DNA of 64,000 bases from Micromonospora haikouensis (GCF_900091595.1 NZ_FMCW01000031.1:34972-98971); one strand, 5' to 3'; positions 27,025 to 36,104 are shown, counted from the first letter of the stretch. The notes: generated by a model from the letters alone, not told the origin. Numbers and translations are program-made.

Positions 27025-27134
27025 AGCTTGTTTCGGACGCGAGCAGGCTAAGCGCCCGCGCGACGACGCGTCAAGCGTCACCTGTCGATGCGTCGAGGTC
27101 GACCCCGGTTTTCGCCCGCCCCGCCCCCAAGCGT

Positions 27135-27145
27135 CGAAAGTTTCG
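27135..27145. promoter_or_regulatory. Xylanase-type palindromic operator, copy 2
   Basis: A second exact CGAAAGTTTCG, 37 bases before the regulator start. Two identical copies in front of a LacI gene suggest autoregulation. Confidence 0.65.
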
Positions 27146-27182
27146 GGATATGCTGCGGCGGGCCGGGAACGAGGGAGATGCC

Positions 27183-28196
27183 ATGGAACAACAGCGGGCG
27201 ACGCTGGCGGAGATCGCACAGGCGGCCGGGGTGTCCATCCCCACCGTCTCGAAGGTCCTCAACGGCCGGCCGGACGTCGCACCCGCGACCCGGCACCGGG
27301 TGCAGACACTGCTCGACGCACGGGGGTACACGGCCCGGGGCACGGCCCGCCCGGCAAACCGGGCGGGCCTGATCGACCTGGTGCTGCGGGACCTGGGCAG
27401 CCCGTGGGCCATGCAGATCATCGATGGCGTGGAGGAGCTGGCCTACCAGGCCGGCTTCGGCGTCGTCGTATCCGCCGTCCACGGCCGGCACCGCACCCGC
27501 CCCGACCGGCGCTGGACCGAGCAGCTGGCCGCCCGACGCTGCAACGGGGTGCTGCTCGTCCTCTCCGACCTCTCGCCCGCCCAGCGCGGCCACCTGGAGG
27601 AGCTGGGCATCCCGGCGGTGATCATCGATCCGGCCGGGCAGCCCCCCGCGGACATCCCCTCCGTCGGGGCGACCAACTGGGCCGGCGGGCGGGCCGCCAC
27701 CGAGCATCTGCTCGGCCTCGGCCACCACCGCATCGCCGTCATCGGCGGTCCCCCCACCGTGCCGTGCAGCCGCGCCCGTGTCGACGGCTACCGGGCCGCC
27801 ATGGACGCCGCTGGCCAGCGGGTCCCCACCGGCCACGTCCGCACCGGCGACTTCCTGGCCCCCTCGGGCTATCGGGAGACGCACGCCCTGCTCGACCTGG
27901 CCCGGCCGCCGACGGCGCTCTTCGCCTGCTCCGACGAGATGGCCCTGGGCGCCTACGAGGCGCTCTACGAGCGGGGACTGCGGGTGCCGGACGACATGAG
28001 CGTCGTCGGTTTCGACGATCTGGACGCCGCCCGGTGGGCCGTGCCGCCGCTGACCACCGTCCGGCAGCCGCTGACGGAGATGGCCGCGATGGCCACCCGC
28101 ATGCTGCTCAGCCTGGTCAACGGCGAGGAGCTGGCCAGTGACCGCATCGAACTGGCCACCCCGCTGGTCGTACGGCACAGCACCCGGCCCTGCTGA
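27183..28196 (+). CDS. LacI-family regulator, probable xylan-utilisation repressor
   Basis: 337 residues. The DNA-binding head is TLAEIAQAAGVSIPTVSKVLNGRPDVAPATRHRV, and the effector domain has the usual GHHRIAVIGGP and SVVGFDDLDAARWAVPPLTTVRQPL. The head is of the same broad subgroup as xylan-type repressors of actinomycetes. Two exact xylanase-type palindromes upstream, and a one-mismatch copy near the CE1 esterase at 37.5 kb, support a hemicellulose role; regulation of the adjacent cellulase is also possible. GGGAGATGCC before ATG supports this start; an earlier in-frame ATG has no ribosome site. Confidence 0.85.
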   Translation: MEQQRATLAEIAQAAGVSIPTVSKVLNGRPDVAPATRHRVQTLLDARGYTARGTARPANRAGLIDLVLRDLGSPWAMQIIDGVEELAYQAGFGVVVSAVHGRHRTRPDRRWTEQLAARRCNGVLLVLSDLSPAQRGHLEELGIPAVIIDPAGQPPADIPSVGATNWAGGRAATEHLLGLGHHRIAVIGGPPTVPCSRARVDGYRAAMDAAGQRVPTGHVRTGDFLAPSGYRETHALLDLARPPTALFACSDEMALGAYEALYERGLRVPDDMSVVGFDDLDAARWAVPPLTTVRQPLTEMAAMATRMLLSLVNGEELASDRIELATPLVVRHSTRPC

Positions 28197-28257
28197 CCGC
28201 CCCGCCGGCCCGCGGCGCGGCATCGGGCGGCGCGGCACACTTCGACGCATCGACATG

Positions 28258-28287
28258 TTGCGGAGGTGTTACGCACGCCCCTAAGCT
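28258..28287 (+). promoter_or_regulatory. Candidate promoter of the cellulase gene
   Basis: TTGCGG (28258-28263), 18 bases, TAAGCT (28282-28287), with the LacI-type operator starting four bases later. Confidence 0.45.
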
Positions 28288-28291
28288 GCCG

Positions 28292-28305
28292 TGGGAGCGC
28301 TCCCG
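28292..28305. promoter_or_regulatory. CebR-like operator
   Basis: TGGGAGCGCTCCCG differs by one terminal base from the CebR operator TGGGAGCGCTCCCA known from Streptomyces cellulose genes. It lies 50 bases before the cellulase start. No cebR gene is identified in this window, so the regulator is probably encoded elsewhere. Confidence 0.7.
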
Positions 28306-28355
28306 GGCCCCCGACCGCGCGCCACCCCACCACCCCCGACGAAATGAGACAGCCG

Positions 28356-29810
28356 ATGAAGAGAGCTCCCCGCCCGTCCCGACGACAGCTGGTCGTGGCC
28401 GGCGCCGTCGGCGCGCTGACCCTCGGTGCGACGGCGATCCTACCGGCCACCAACGCCATGGCCGCCACCGGTTGCGCCGTCACCTACACGACCAACAGCT
28501 GGTCCGGGGGGTTCACCGCGTCGATCAGCGTCAAGAACCTCGGTGACCCGATCAACGGTTGGACCCTCGGCTTCACCTTCCCGGACCAGGGGCAGAAGGT
28601 CACCCAGGGGTGGTCGGCGACGTACCAGCAGAGCGGCAGTGCCGTCACGGCGCAGAGCCTGAGCTACAACGGCTCGCTGGCCACGGGCGCGGCGACGAGC
28701 ATCGGCTTCAACGGCACCTTCACCGGCGGCAACCCGACGCCGACGTCGTTCACGCTCAACGGCACGGTGTGCACCGGCGGCACGACGCCGACCACGTCGA
28801 CCCCGACGACGCCGCCGACCACCACGCCGCCGCCGACCACTCCCCCGCCCACCACCGCTCCGCCGACCGGCACGACGCCGGTGGCGATCAACGGTCAGCT
28901 GCGGGTGTGCGGGGTCAACCTGTGCAACCGGTACGGCAAGCCGATCCAGCTGCGCGGCATGAGCACCCACGGCCTGCAGTGGTTCGCCCAGTGCTACAAC
29001 GACGCGTCCCTCGACGCGCTGTCCAAGGACTGGCTGGCCGACCTGCTCCGCGTCTCCATGTACGTGCAGGAGGACGGCTACGAGACCGACCCGGCCGGCT
29101 TCACCAACCGGGTCAACACCCTCGTGGACGAGGCCACCGAGCGCGGCATGTACGCGTTGATCGACTTCCACACCCTGACGCCGGGCGACCCGATGTTCAA
29201 CCTGGAGCGGGCCAAGACGTTCTTCGCCGCCGTGTCCGCCCGGCACGCCAACAAGAACAACGTGATCTACGAGGTCACCAACGAGCCCAACGGGGTGAGC
29301 TGGTCGACGATCAAGAACTACGCCGAGCAGGTCATCCCGATCATCCGCGCCAACGACCCGGACGCGATCGTCATCGTCGGCACCCGCGGCTGGTCCTCGC
29401 TCGGCGTCTCCGAGGGCGGCAACTCCACCGAGGTCATCAACAACCCGGTGAACGCCAGCAACATCATGTACGCGTTCCACTTCTACGCCGCGTCCCACAA
29501 GGACAACTACCGGGCCGAGCTGGAGCGCGCCGCCGCCCGGATCCCCATGTTCGTCACCGAGTTCGGCACGGTCACCTACACCGGCGGCGGCGCCGTGGAC
29601 GTGGCCAGCAGCAACACCTGGATGGACCTGCTCGACCGGCTCAAGATCAGCTACGCCAACTGGACGTTCTCGGACGCCGACGAGGGCAGCGCCGCGTTCC
29701 GCCCCGGCACCTGCTACGGCGGCACGTACACCGGCACGTCGGTGCTGACCGACTCGGGCAACTACATGCGCAACCGCATCCGCACCCCGGACAACTTCCC
29801 CACGAGCTGA
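28356..29810 (+). CDS. Secreted CBM2-GH5 endoglucanase
   Basis: 484 residues. A signal peptide with a near twin-arginine (SRRQLVVAG) ends at NAMA. Residues 38-133 are a CBM2 cellulose-binding domain with conserved Trp positions (NSWSGGFTA, INGWTLGFTF, QGWSA) and terminal Cys pair. A Thr/Pro linker (about 135-172) leads to a GH5 barrel: the acid/base is E310 in NEPNG and the nucleophile E402 in VTEFGTV; HGLQWF and HFYAASH also fit. It would cleave beta-1,4-glucan. The start at 28356 gives a clean signal peptide; another ATG four codons upstream is possible. Confidence 0.93.
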   Translation: MKRAPRPSRRQLVVAGAVGALTLGATAILPATNAMAATGCAVTYTTNSWSGGFTASISVKNLGDPINGWTLGFTFPDQGQKVTQGWSATYQQSGSAVTAQSLSYNGSLATGAATSIGFNGTFTGGNPTPTSFTLNGTVCTGGTTPTTSTPTTPPTTTPPPTTPPPTTAPPTGTTPVAINGQLRVCGVNLCNRYGKPIQLRGMSTHGLQWFAQCYNDASLDALSKDWLADLLRVSMYVQEDGYETDPAGFTNRVNTLVDEATERGMYALIDFHTLTPGDPMFNLERAKTFFAAVSARHANKNNVIYEVTNEPNGVSWSTIKNYAEQVIPIIRANDPDAIVIVGTRGWSSLGVSEGGNSTEVINNPVNASNIMYAFHFYAASHKDNYRAELERAAARIPMFVTEFGTVTYTGGGAVDVASSNTWMDLLDRLKISYANWTFSDADEGSAAFRPGTCYGGTYTGTSVLTDSGNYMRNRIRTPDNFPTS

Positions 29811-29823
29811 CCGCTCGCACCAC

Positions 29824-29862
29824 CCGGTGTCGCCCCGTCCATCGTGGACGGGGCGACACCGG
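29824..29862. terminator. Bidirectional terminator, 18-bp stem
   Basis: CCGGTGTCGCCCCGTCCA (29824-29841), loop TCG, and its perfect complement (29845-29862). It touches the stop of the leftward ABC gene and follows the cellulase stop by 13 bases. Confidence 0.85.
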
Positions 29863-30879
29863 TCAGGCCGGCCCGCCGCGCATCGCGCGTACCGCCTCGC
29901 CCGCGTACAGGCAGGCGGCCCGCTGGCCGGCGGCCACCTCCACCAGCACCGGGTCGACCTCGACGCAGTCCGGTCGGGCCTGCGGACAGCGGGTCCGGAA
30001 CCGGCAGCCACCGGGCGGGTCCACCGGGCTCGGCACGTCGCCGCTCAGGATGATCCGCCGCCGGCGCCGCTCCACCTTCGGATCGGCCACCGGGACGGCC
30101 GACAGCAGCGCGGCGGTGTACGGGTGCGCCGGCTGCCGGTAGAGCTGCGCCGGGGTGCCGGTCTCCACGATCCGGCCCAGGTACATCACGGCGATCCGGT
30201 CGCTCATGTGCTCGACGGCCGCCAGGTCGTGCGCGATGAACAGGTACGTCAGCCCCAGGTCCCGTTGCAGCGCCCGCAGCAGGTTCATGATCTGCGCCTG
30301 CACGCTCAGGTCGAGCGAGGCGATGGGCTCGTCGAGGACGATCAGGTCGGGCTCCCCGGCCAGCGCGCGGGCGATGCCGACCCGCTGGCGTTGCCCGCCG
30401 GAGAGCTCGTGCGGGTGCCGGCCGGCGAGGTCGGCGCGCAGGCCGACCAGCTCCAGCAGCTCGGCGACCCGGCGGCCACGGGCCTGGGCGGAGTCGACGA
30501 GGCGGTGCACCACCAGCGGCTCGGCGACGCTGGCCCCGATCGTGCGCCGGGGGTCCAGCGACGCCTGCGGGTCCTGGAACACCATGGCCACCCGTCGGCG
30601 CAGGCCCCGCAGCCGACGGCGGGACCATCGGGTCACGTCCCGGCCGCCGACCCGCACGTGGCCGGAGGTCGGATCGACCAGGCGCAGCAGCGCCAGGCCG
30701 GTGGTGGACTTCCCGCTGCCCGACTCGCCGACCAGCCCGAGGGTCTCGCCCCGCCGGACGGTCAGCGACACCCCGTCGACGGCCCGCACCTGCACGCCGC
30801 CCCCGGCCGGGAACCACACCCGCAGGTCGTCGAGCTCGGCGAGGGGCTCCCCCGCCGCGTGGGACGGGCCGGTGCTCAT
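29863..30879 (-). CDS. Oligopeptide-type ABC transporter ATPase (OppF-like)
   Basis: 338 residues. Walker A GESGSGKST, Q-loop VFQDPQASLDPRRT, signature LSGGQRQRVGIARAL and Walker B LIVLDEP identify an ABC ATPase; the C-terminal CRFRTRCPQARPDC cysteine cluster is the oligopeptide-type extension. Last gene of a five-gene importer operon, overlapping the previous ATPase gene by four bases. The glycine/Pro-rich C-terminus is ordinary for the family. The transported substrate is unknown. Confidence 0.92.
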   Translation of the reverse strand: MSTGPSHAAGEPLAELDDLRVWFPAGGGVQVRAVDGVSLTVRRGETLGLVGESGSGKSTTGLALLRLVDPTSGHVRVGGRDVTRWSRRRLRGLRRRVAMVFQDPQASLDPRRTIGASVAEPLVVHRLVDSAQARGRRVAELLELVGLRADLAGRHPHELSGGQRQRVGIARALAGEPDLIVLDEPIASLDLSVQAQIMNLLRALQRDLGLTYLFIAHDLAAVEHMSDRIAVMYLGRIVETGTPAQLYRQPAHPYTAALLSAVPVADPKVERRRRRIILSGDVPSPVDPPGGCRFRTRCPQARPDCVEVDPVLVEVAAGQRAACLYAGEAVRAMRGGPA

Positions 30880-31913
30880 GCGTCCTCCCCGCCGGGACAG
30901 AAGGTGCGTACCTCGTGGCCGGGGGCCACCGGGACCAGCGGCGGCAGCTCGTGTTCGCACCGGGCGTCGCCGCGCACCGGGCAGCGGGGCCAGAACGCGC
31001 AGCCGGGCGGCAGGTCCAAGGGGCTCGGCGGCGCGCCGGCGATCGCCGGGAGGTCGCCGCCTGCGTGCTGCGGGTCCGGGCGGGCCGCCAGCAGGGCCCG
31101 GGTGTACGGGTGCGCGGGCGCGTCGAACACGGCGTCGACGTCGCCCCGCTCGACGATCCGGCCGCCGTACATGACGGCCACCGTGTCGGCGACCCCGGCG
31201 ACCACGCCGAGGTCGTGGGTGATCCAGACGACGGCGGTGCCGAGCCGGCGGCGCAGGTCGGCGACCAGCTCGACGATCTGCGCCTGGGTGGTGACGTCGA
31301 GAGCGGTGGTCGGCTCGTCGGCGATGAGCAGGGCCGGCTCGCAGGCCAGGGCCATCGCGATGACGACCCGTTGGCGCATCCCGCCGGAGAACTGGTGCGG
31401 GTACTCCTCGACGCGCCGGCCCGGCAACGGGATGCCGACCAGGTCGAGCAGTTCGACGGCCCGGTCCCGGGCCTGTCGGCGGGTCATGCCCAGGTGCTCC
31501 TCGCATGCCTCGGACACCTGCCGGCCCACGGTGAGCACCGGGTTGAGCGAGGTCATCGGGTCCTGGAAGACGAAGCCGACGTGCCGGCCGCGCAACTGCC
31601 GGCGGCGCGGCTCGGGCAGCGCGGTCAGCTCCTCGCCGAGCAGCCGGACCCGTCCGGTGACCCGGGCCGCCCGGGGGGCCAGGCCGGTGGCGGCGAGCAC
31701 GGTCATGCTCTTGCCGCTGCCGGACTCGCCGACCAGGGCGAGGGTCTGCCCGGCCCGCACCGACCAGTCGACGCCGGCGACGGCGCGGGCCGGCCCACGG
31801 CGGGTGCCGATCGTCACGGTCAGGTCCTCGATGGCCAGCACCGGTGCGTCGGCGTCGCCCGCGGCGGGGCCCGTCCCGGCCACACCGGCGGCGGGTGGTG
31901 GTGTGCTGCTCAT
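30876..31913 (-). CDS. Oligopeptide-type ABC transporter ATPase (OppD-like)
   Basis: 345 residues. Walker A GESGSGKSM (Met replaces the usual Thr, as often in OppD), VFQDPMTSLNPVLTV, FSGGMRQRVVIAMAL and LLIADEPTTALD are present, with the C-terminal CAFWPRCPVRGDARC cluster. The first about 25 residues are Pro/Ala-rich and may be dispensable. Overlaps the permease stop by four bases (ATGA). Confidence 0.92.
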   Translation of the reverse strand: MSSTPPPAAGVAGTGPAAGDADAPVLAIEDLTVTIGTRRGPARAVAGVDWSVRAGQTLALVGESGSGKSMTVLAATGLAPRAARVTGRVRLLGEELTALPEPRRRQLRGRHVGFVFQDPMTSLNPVLTVGRQVSEACEEHLGMTRRQARDRAVELLDLVGIPLPGRRVEEYPHQFSGGMRQRVVIAMALACEPALLIADEPTTALDVTTQAQIVELVADLRRRLGTAVVWITHDLGVVAGVADTVAVMYGGRIVERGDVDAVFDAPAHPYTRALLAARPDPQHAGGDLPAIAGAPPSPLDLPPGCAFWPRCPVRGDARCEHELPPLVPVAPGHEVRTFCPGGEDA

Positions 31914-32818
31914 GCCCTGCTCCTGTTCGCCTCGCTGACGGTGAGCTGACGCGGATCCAACACGTCGCGCAGCGCGTCGCCGACGAGGTTGAAGGCGAGC
32001 ACGGTGAGGAAGATCGCGGCGCCGGGGAAGACGCCGAGCCACCACGCCTCGGTGACGAAGCCGCGCCCGTCGTAGAGCATCCGGCCCCAGGCGGGGTCCG
32101 GCGGCTGCACGCCGAGGCCCAGGAAGGACAGGGCCGCCTCGGAGAGGATGGCGAACGCCAGCGACAGCGACGTCTGCACGATCAGTGGGGCCGCGATGTT
32201 GGGCAGCACGTGGCGGCGGATGATCCGCGCGTCCGACGCGCCGATGGACACGGCCGCGCGCACGAAGACCTGCTCGCGTACGGAGAGCACGCCCGCGCGG
32301 GTGACCCGGGCGAAGATCGGCGTGTAGACGACCCCGATCGCGACCATCGCGGTGACCAGGCCCGGCCCGAGCACCGCCACGATCGCGACGGCCAGCAGCA
32401 GCACCGGGAACGCGAACAGCACGTCCATGCCGCGCATGAGGACGTTGTCCACCCAGCCCCGGTACCAGCCGGCGAGCAGGCCGACGGTGACCCCGACCAG
32501 CAGCGCGATGCCGACGCTGACCAGGCCCACCTCCAGGGAGACCCGGGCGGCGACGAGGACGCGGCTGAGCACGTCGCGGCCCAGTTCGTCGGTGCCGAAC
32601 GGGTGGTCGAGGCTGGGCGGGCGCAGCATCTGATCGACGTCGACGTCGTTGACCCCGGCCGGCGCCAGCCACCGGCCGGCCACCCCGACGACGAGCAGCA
32701 GGAGCAGCACGACGGTGCCGGCGACGGCCGGCGGGTCGTGGCGCAGCGCGGACAGGGTGCGGCGCAGCGTGCCGTCGGATCCGCCGCTCACCGCAGCCCG
32801 GTCCTCTCCGCCGCTCAC
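31910..32818 (-). CDS. Oligopeptide-type ABC permease (OppC-like)
   Basis: 302 residues with the DppC/OppC signature HPFGTDELGRDVLSRV, six hydrophobic helices and the EAA-type loop SIGASDARIIRRHVLPN. The GTG at 32818 overlaps the OppB stop. A 20-base direct repeat (32781-32800 and 32808-32827) duplicates the start region, so a second GTG at 32791 is an equally placed alternative and the real start is uncertain by nine codons. Confidence 0.9.
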   Translation of the reverse strand: MSGGEDRAAVSGGSDGTLRRTLSALRHDPPAVAGTVVLLLLLVVGVAGRWLAPAGVNDVDVDQMLRPPSLDHPFGTDELGRDVLSRVLVAARVSLEVGLVSVGIALLVGVTVGLLAGWYRGWVDNVLMRGMDVLFAFPVLLLAVAIVAVLGPGLVTAMVAIGVVYTPIFARVTRAGVLSVREQVFVRAAVSIGASDARIIRRHVLPNIAAPLIVQTSLSLAFAILSEAALSFLGLGVQPPDPAWGRMLYDGRGFVTEAWWLGVFPGAAIFLTVLAFNLVGDALRDVLDPRQLTVSEANRSRA

Positions 32819-32827
32819 CGCAGCCCG
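32781..32827. repeat. 20-bp direct repeat at the oppB/oppC junction
   Basis: CCGCCGCTCACCGCAGCCCG occurs at 32781-32800 and again at 32808-32827, 27 bases apart. The spacing keeps reading frame, giving the N-terminal peptide VSGGxD twice. Confidence 0.85.
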
Positions 32828-33759
32828 ATCCGCGGGTCGAGGCGGGCATAGAGGACGTCCACCAGCAGGTTCATCAGCAGGAACAGGGCGGCGACGAAGA
32901 GCACCGCGCCCTGCAGCACCGGGTAGTCGCGGGCCTGGACGGCGTCGTAGGTGAGCCGGCCGACCCCCGGCCAGGCGAACAGCACCTCGATCACGATCAC
33001 CCCGCCGACGAGGCTGGCCAACTGCACCGCCACGACGGTGACCACGGGGATCAGCGCGTTGCGCAGCACATGCCGGACGACCACGACCCGGGCACGCAGG
33101 CCCTTGGCCTCGGCGGTGCGCACGTAGTCCTCGGAGAGCACCTCCAGCACGGAGGAGCGGATGAACCGGGTGAGGATCGAGGCGGTGACCAGCCCCACGG
33201 CCGTCGCCGGCAGGATCACGTGCGACGCCCACCGCGCCGGGTCCTCGGTGAGGGCCACGTAGCCCGACGGCGGCAGCCAGCCGAGCACCCCGGCGAAGAG
33301 CAGGATGCCCATGATGCCCATCCAGAAGTCGGGCACCGACACGCCGAACTGGCTGAACACCCGGGCGGCGTGGTCGAGGGCCGAGCCGCTGCGCACGGCG
33401 GAGAGCACGCCCAGCGGGAACGCCACGAGCAGGGCGAGCAGCACGGCGGTCACCGCCAGCGACAGCGTCGCCGGCAGCCGCTCCAGCACGATCGTGGTGA
33501 CCGGCTGGCCGCTGCGGAAGCTCACCCCGAGGTCGCCGGTGAGCGCGTGGCCGACGTAGCTGACGTACTGCGCGACCAGCGGCCGGTCGAGGCCGGAACG
33601 TTCCCGCAGCGCGTCGTAGGTCTGCTGGTCGAAGCGGGTGCCGAGGGCGACCCGGACGGGGTCGCCGGGGACGAGCTGGAGCAGCAGGAAGACGACAAGC
33701 GTCACCCCGAGCAGGACGACGGCCGACTGGAGCAGCCGGCGCAGGACGAAGCGTGTCAT
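32815..33759 (-). CDS. Oligopeptide-type ABC permease (OppB-like)
   Basis: 314 residues. MTRFVLRRLLQSAVVLLGVTLVVFLLLQLVPGDPVRVALG is a typical DppB/OppB start, followed by six helices and the EAA loop YVRTAEAKGLRARVVVVRHVLRNALIPV. It forms the channel with OppC. The ATG at 33759 follows the substrate-binding gene by 17 bases. Confidence 0.93.
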   Translation of the reverse strand: MTRFVLRRLLQSAVVLLGVTLVVFLLLQLVPGDPVRVALGTRFDQQTYDALRERSGLDRPLVAQYVSYVGHALTGDLGVSFRSGQPVTTIVLERLPATLSLAVTAVLLALLVAFPLGVLSAVRSGSALDHAARVFSQFGVSVPDFWMGIMGILLFAGVLGWLPPSGYVALTEDPARWASHVILPATAVGLVTASILTRFIRSSVLEVLSEDYVRTAEAKGLRARVVVVRHVLRNALIPVVTVVAVQLASLVGGVIVIEVLFAWPGVGRLTYDAVQARDYPVLQGAVLFVAALFLLMNLLVDVLYARLDPRIGLR

Positions 33760-33776
33760 GGCGGGCCCCCGTCAGC

Positions 33777-35318
33777 TCACCTGTCGAGGCCGACGTCGCG
33801 GAACCGGATGGCCCGGTCGGAGCGGACCTGGTATCCGGTCACCTGCTTCGACCAGCCCTGCACCACGTCGGGGTTGTAGAGGTAGACGTAGCTGGCGTCG
33901 TCGACGATCTGCTTCGCCGCCTGGTCGTACGTCCGCTTGCGGGCCGCCGGGTCGGTCTCGGTGCGGCCGGCGTCGAGGAGCCTGTCGACGGTGGGGTTGC
34001 TGTACTTGTGGAAGTTGAACGTCGCGCCGGTGCGGTGCTGGGCGTAGTAGAACTCGTCCGGGTCGATGTTGCCGAGCCAGCCGAGCAGGAACGCGTCGAA
34101 CGCGCCCCGGCCCTGCTCGTCGAGCCACTGGGCGAAGTCGAGGGTGCGGATCTTCACGGTGATCCCGACGTCGGAGAGCTGGGCGGCGATGACCTGGGCC
34201 GCGCTGACCGTCTCGGGGTACTCGGTGGTCACCATCAGGTCGAGGGTCAGCCCGCTGACGCCGGCCTGGCCGAGCAACTGCCGGGCCTGCGCGGGGTCGT
34301 GCCGGTACGGCGCGTACTCGAAGTGCCAGGAGCTGCCCTTCGGGATCGCGGTCTGGTTGACCGTGGCCTGGCCGAACTTGGCCGCCTTCGCGATCGCGTC
34401 CCGGTCCAGGGCGAACGCGATCGCGCGGCGCACGTTCACGTCGTCGTACGGCTTGCGGCCCTCGTTGAGGGCGAGGTACCAGTAGTCGGTCGACGACCGC
34501 GACTCGACGGTCACGTCGCCGCCGTTCTCCTTCAGCGCCGCGACCTGCTGGGGCGGCAGGTTGTCGGTCCACTGGACCTCGCCGCCGCGCAGGTTCTGCA
34601 GGGCGACCGTGGGGTCCTTGACGAAGGTGAACCGGACCCCGTCGAGCTTCGGCTTCGCGCCCCAGTAGTTGTCGTTGCGGGTGAGCTGGATGCTGTCGCC
34701 GGAGGTGTAGCCGGCGACGGCGAACGGCCCGCTGCCCACCGGCTTGGTCTTGATCGCCCCGGACTCCACGTTGGCCTTGTCGACGATCGCGACGCCCTTG
34801 AACCCGCCGAGGCTGGCCAGCAGGTTCGGGGTGGGCTTGGTGAGCGCGACGACCACGGTGGTCGGGTCGGGGGCGGTCACGGACTTCACGGTCTCGAACC
34901 GGTACGACTGGTTCAGCTTCTCGGAGATGATCCGCTCGTAGGAGTAGACGACGTCCTCGGAGGTCAGCGGCGACCCGTCGGAGAAGCGCACGCCCTCGCG
35001 GAGGGTGAAGGTCCAGGTGAGCTGGTCGGCGCTGGTGGTCCACTTCGTCGCCAGCGAGGGGCCCATCCGCAGGTCGGGACCCGGCTCGACGAGGGTGTCG
35101 TAGACGTTCTCCAGCACCTGGAAGCTGTAGTAGGCGGAGGTCCGGTGGGGGTCGAGCTGGTCCGGTTCCCCGCCGATGGCGGCGTTCAGCGTGCCGCCGG
35201 ATCCCTTGCCGCCGGTGTCGCCGGCCCCGTCCACGTCGACGCTGTCGCCGGCGCCGCAGCCGGCGGCGCCGGCGAGCGCGATCGCGAGCACGGCACCGAC
35301 CATCCTGGATCTGGTCAT
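33777..35318 (-). CDS. Oligopeptide-type ABC substrate-binding lipoprotein
   Basis: 513 residues, family SBP_bac_5. The signal ends in the lipobox LAGAAGC, so it is anchored extracellularly. Typical blocks are GEPDQLDPHRTSAYYSFQVLENVYDTLV, LTWTFTLREGVRFSDGSPLTSEDVVYSYERI and NVRRAIAFALDRDAI. Substrate could be a peptide, but related proteins also bind oligosaccharides or nickel; the neighbouring cellulase makes a cello-oligosaccharide possible, though unproven. GGAGGGGG precedes the start. First gene of the importer operon. Confidence 0.92.
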   Translation of the reverse strand: MTRSRMVGAVLAIALAGAAGCGAGDSVDVDGAGDTGGKGSGGTLNAAIGGEPDQLDPHRTSAYYSFQVLENVYDTLVEPGPDLRMGPSLATKWTTSADQLTWTFTLREGVRFSDGSPLTSEDVVYSYERIISEKLNQSYRFETVKSVTAPDPTTVVVALTKPTPNLLASLGGFKGVAIVDKANVESGAIKTKPVGSGPFAVAGYTSGDSIQLTRNDNYWGAKPKLDGVRFTFVKDPTVALQNLRGGEVQWTDNLPPQQVAALKENGGDVTVESRSSTDYWYLALNEGRKPYDDVNVRRAIAFALDRDAIAKAAKFGQATVNQTAIPKGSSWHFEYAPYRHDPAQARQLLGQAGVSGLTLDLMVTTEYPETVSAAQVIAAQLSDVGITVKIRTLDFAQWLDEQGRGAFDAFLLGWLGNIDPDEFYYAQHRTGATFNFHKYSNPTVDRLLDAGRTETDPAARKRTYDQAAKQIVDDASYVYLYNPDVVQGWSKQVTGYQVRSDRAIRFRDVGLDR

Positions 35319-35555
35319 GGACCCGGTCCCCCTCCGTCACCGAAGCGCGGGAGTGATCCCGCCTCCTGCCCTCCTTGCCCGCAGCGTCCCGAAGGCGAAA
35401 CCTCCGCCGCCGTCCCGGCCCGCCGCCGGGCGCGGCCACGACGGCACCGGTCCAGGTGAGAGCGGTTTCGTCACACAACCGTCATGGAACCGGGAGGTGC
35501 CCTCCAAACCCGCGTACCAGGGTGGGGGCTGCCGCCGCCGAGGAGAGGAGGCCGG

Positions 35556-36104
35556 ATGACGGTCGTACCGGACGATCGCCTGATGACGCTGATCTGCGAC
35601 GACTGCGGCGACACGACCACCGGCAACGCGTGCGTGCTGCCCGACGCCGAGGTCGTCTGGACGCTGGTGTCCGAGCACGGCTGGAGCGGCTCGCCGTTCG
35701 CCGTCGGCCCCCACCGGTGCCCGCCGTGCAGCATCGCCGGACCGGCGCCGGGCCAACTCCTCGGGCTCGACCAGGTCGACGGCTGCGACGACGCGCCCGG
35801 CCACGGCGAGGACCGGCTGCACGCCGCCCTGCGCGACGCGGTCGAGTTCGACGGGCGGGCCGTGGTGGACCTGCACGGCGTGGACCAGATCGACCCGGCC
35901 GGGCTGGGGCTGCTGGTGCGGGCCCACCAGGAGGCCCGGCAGCGGGGCGTCGTCCTGTGCCTCGCCGCCCCGTCCCGGTTCGTCCGCACCGTCCTGCACA
36001 CCATGCGGCTCGACGGGCTCTTCCCGACCTTCGCCGACCAGCAGGAGGCCCTGGCGGCGGCCGGCCCCGCCCTGACGGCGGCCGACCCCGTGCCGGCCCG
36101 GTGA
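35556..36104 (+). CDS. STAS-domain protein with N-terminal CxxC pairs
   Basis: 182 residues. The C-terminal half (about 95-170) is a STAS anti-sigma-factor-antagonist fold: VVDLHGVDQIDPAGLGLLVRAHQEA. At the position where SpoIIAA-type antagonists have a phosphorylatable serine (DSSG), this protein has DPAG, so regulation by serine phosphorylation seems lost. The N-terminal half has CDDCG and HRCPPC, a possible zinc ribbon. Strong GAGGAGAGGAGG precedes the ATG at 35556, which decides the start against a longer frame. It is divergent from the ABC importer and convergent with nhaA. Target unknown. Confidence 0.75.
   Translation: MTVVPDDRLMTLICDDCGDTTTGNACVLPDAEVVWTLVSEHGWSGSPFAVGPHRCPPCSIAGPAPGQLLGLDQVDGCDDAPGHGEDRLHAALRDAVEFDGRAVVDLHGVDQIDPAGLGLLVRAHQEARQRGVVLCLAAPSRFVRTVLHTMRLDGLFPTFADQQEALAAAGPALTAADPVPAR

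Larger units (their letters stand above)
26361..27182. other. Intergenic region between araB and the second LacI gene
   Basis: 822 bases without a convincing gene. It holds a 20-bp inverted repeat (26646-26665 and 26753-26772) and two xylanase-type palindromes (27014-27024, 27135-27145). Several frames are open on both strands, but they carry only Arg/Pro/Ala-rich shadow sequence. Confidence 0.55.
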
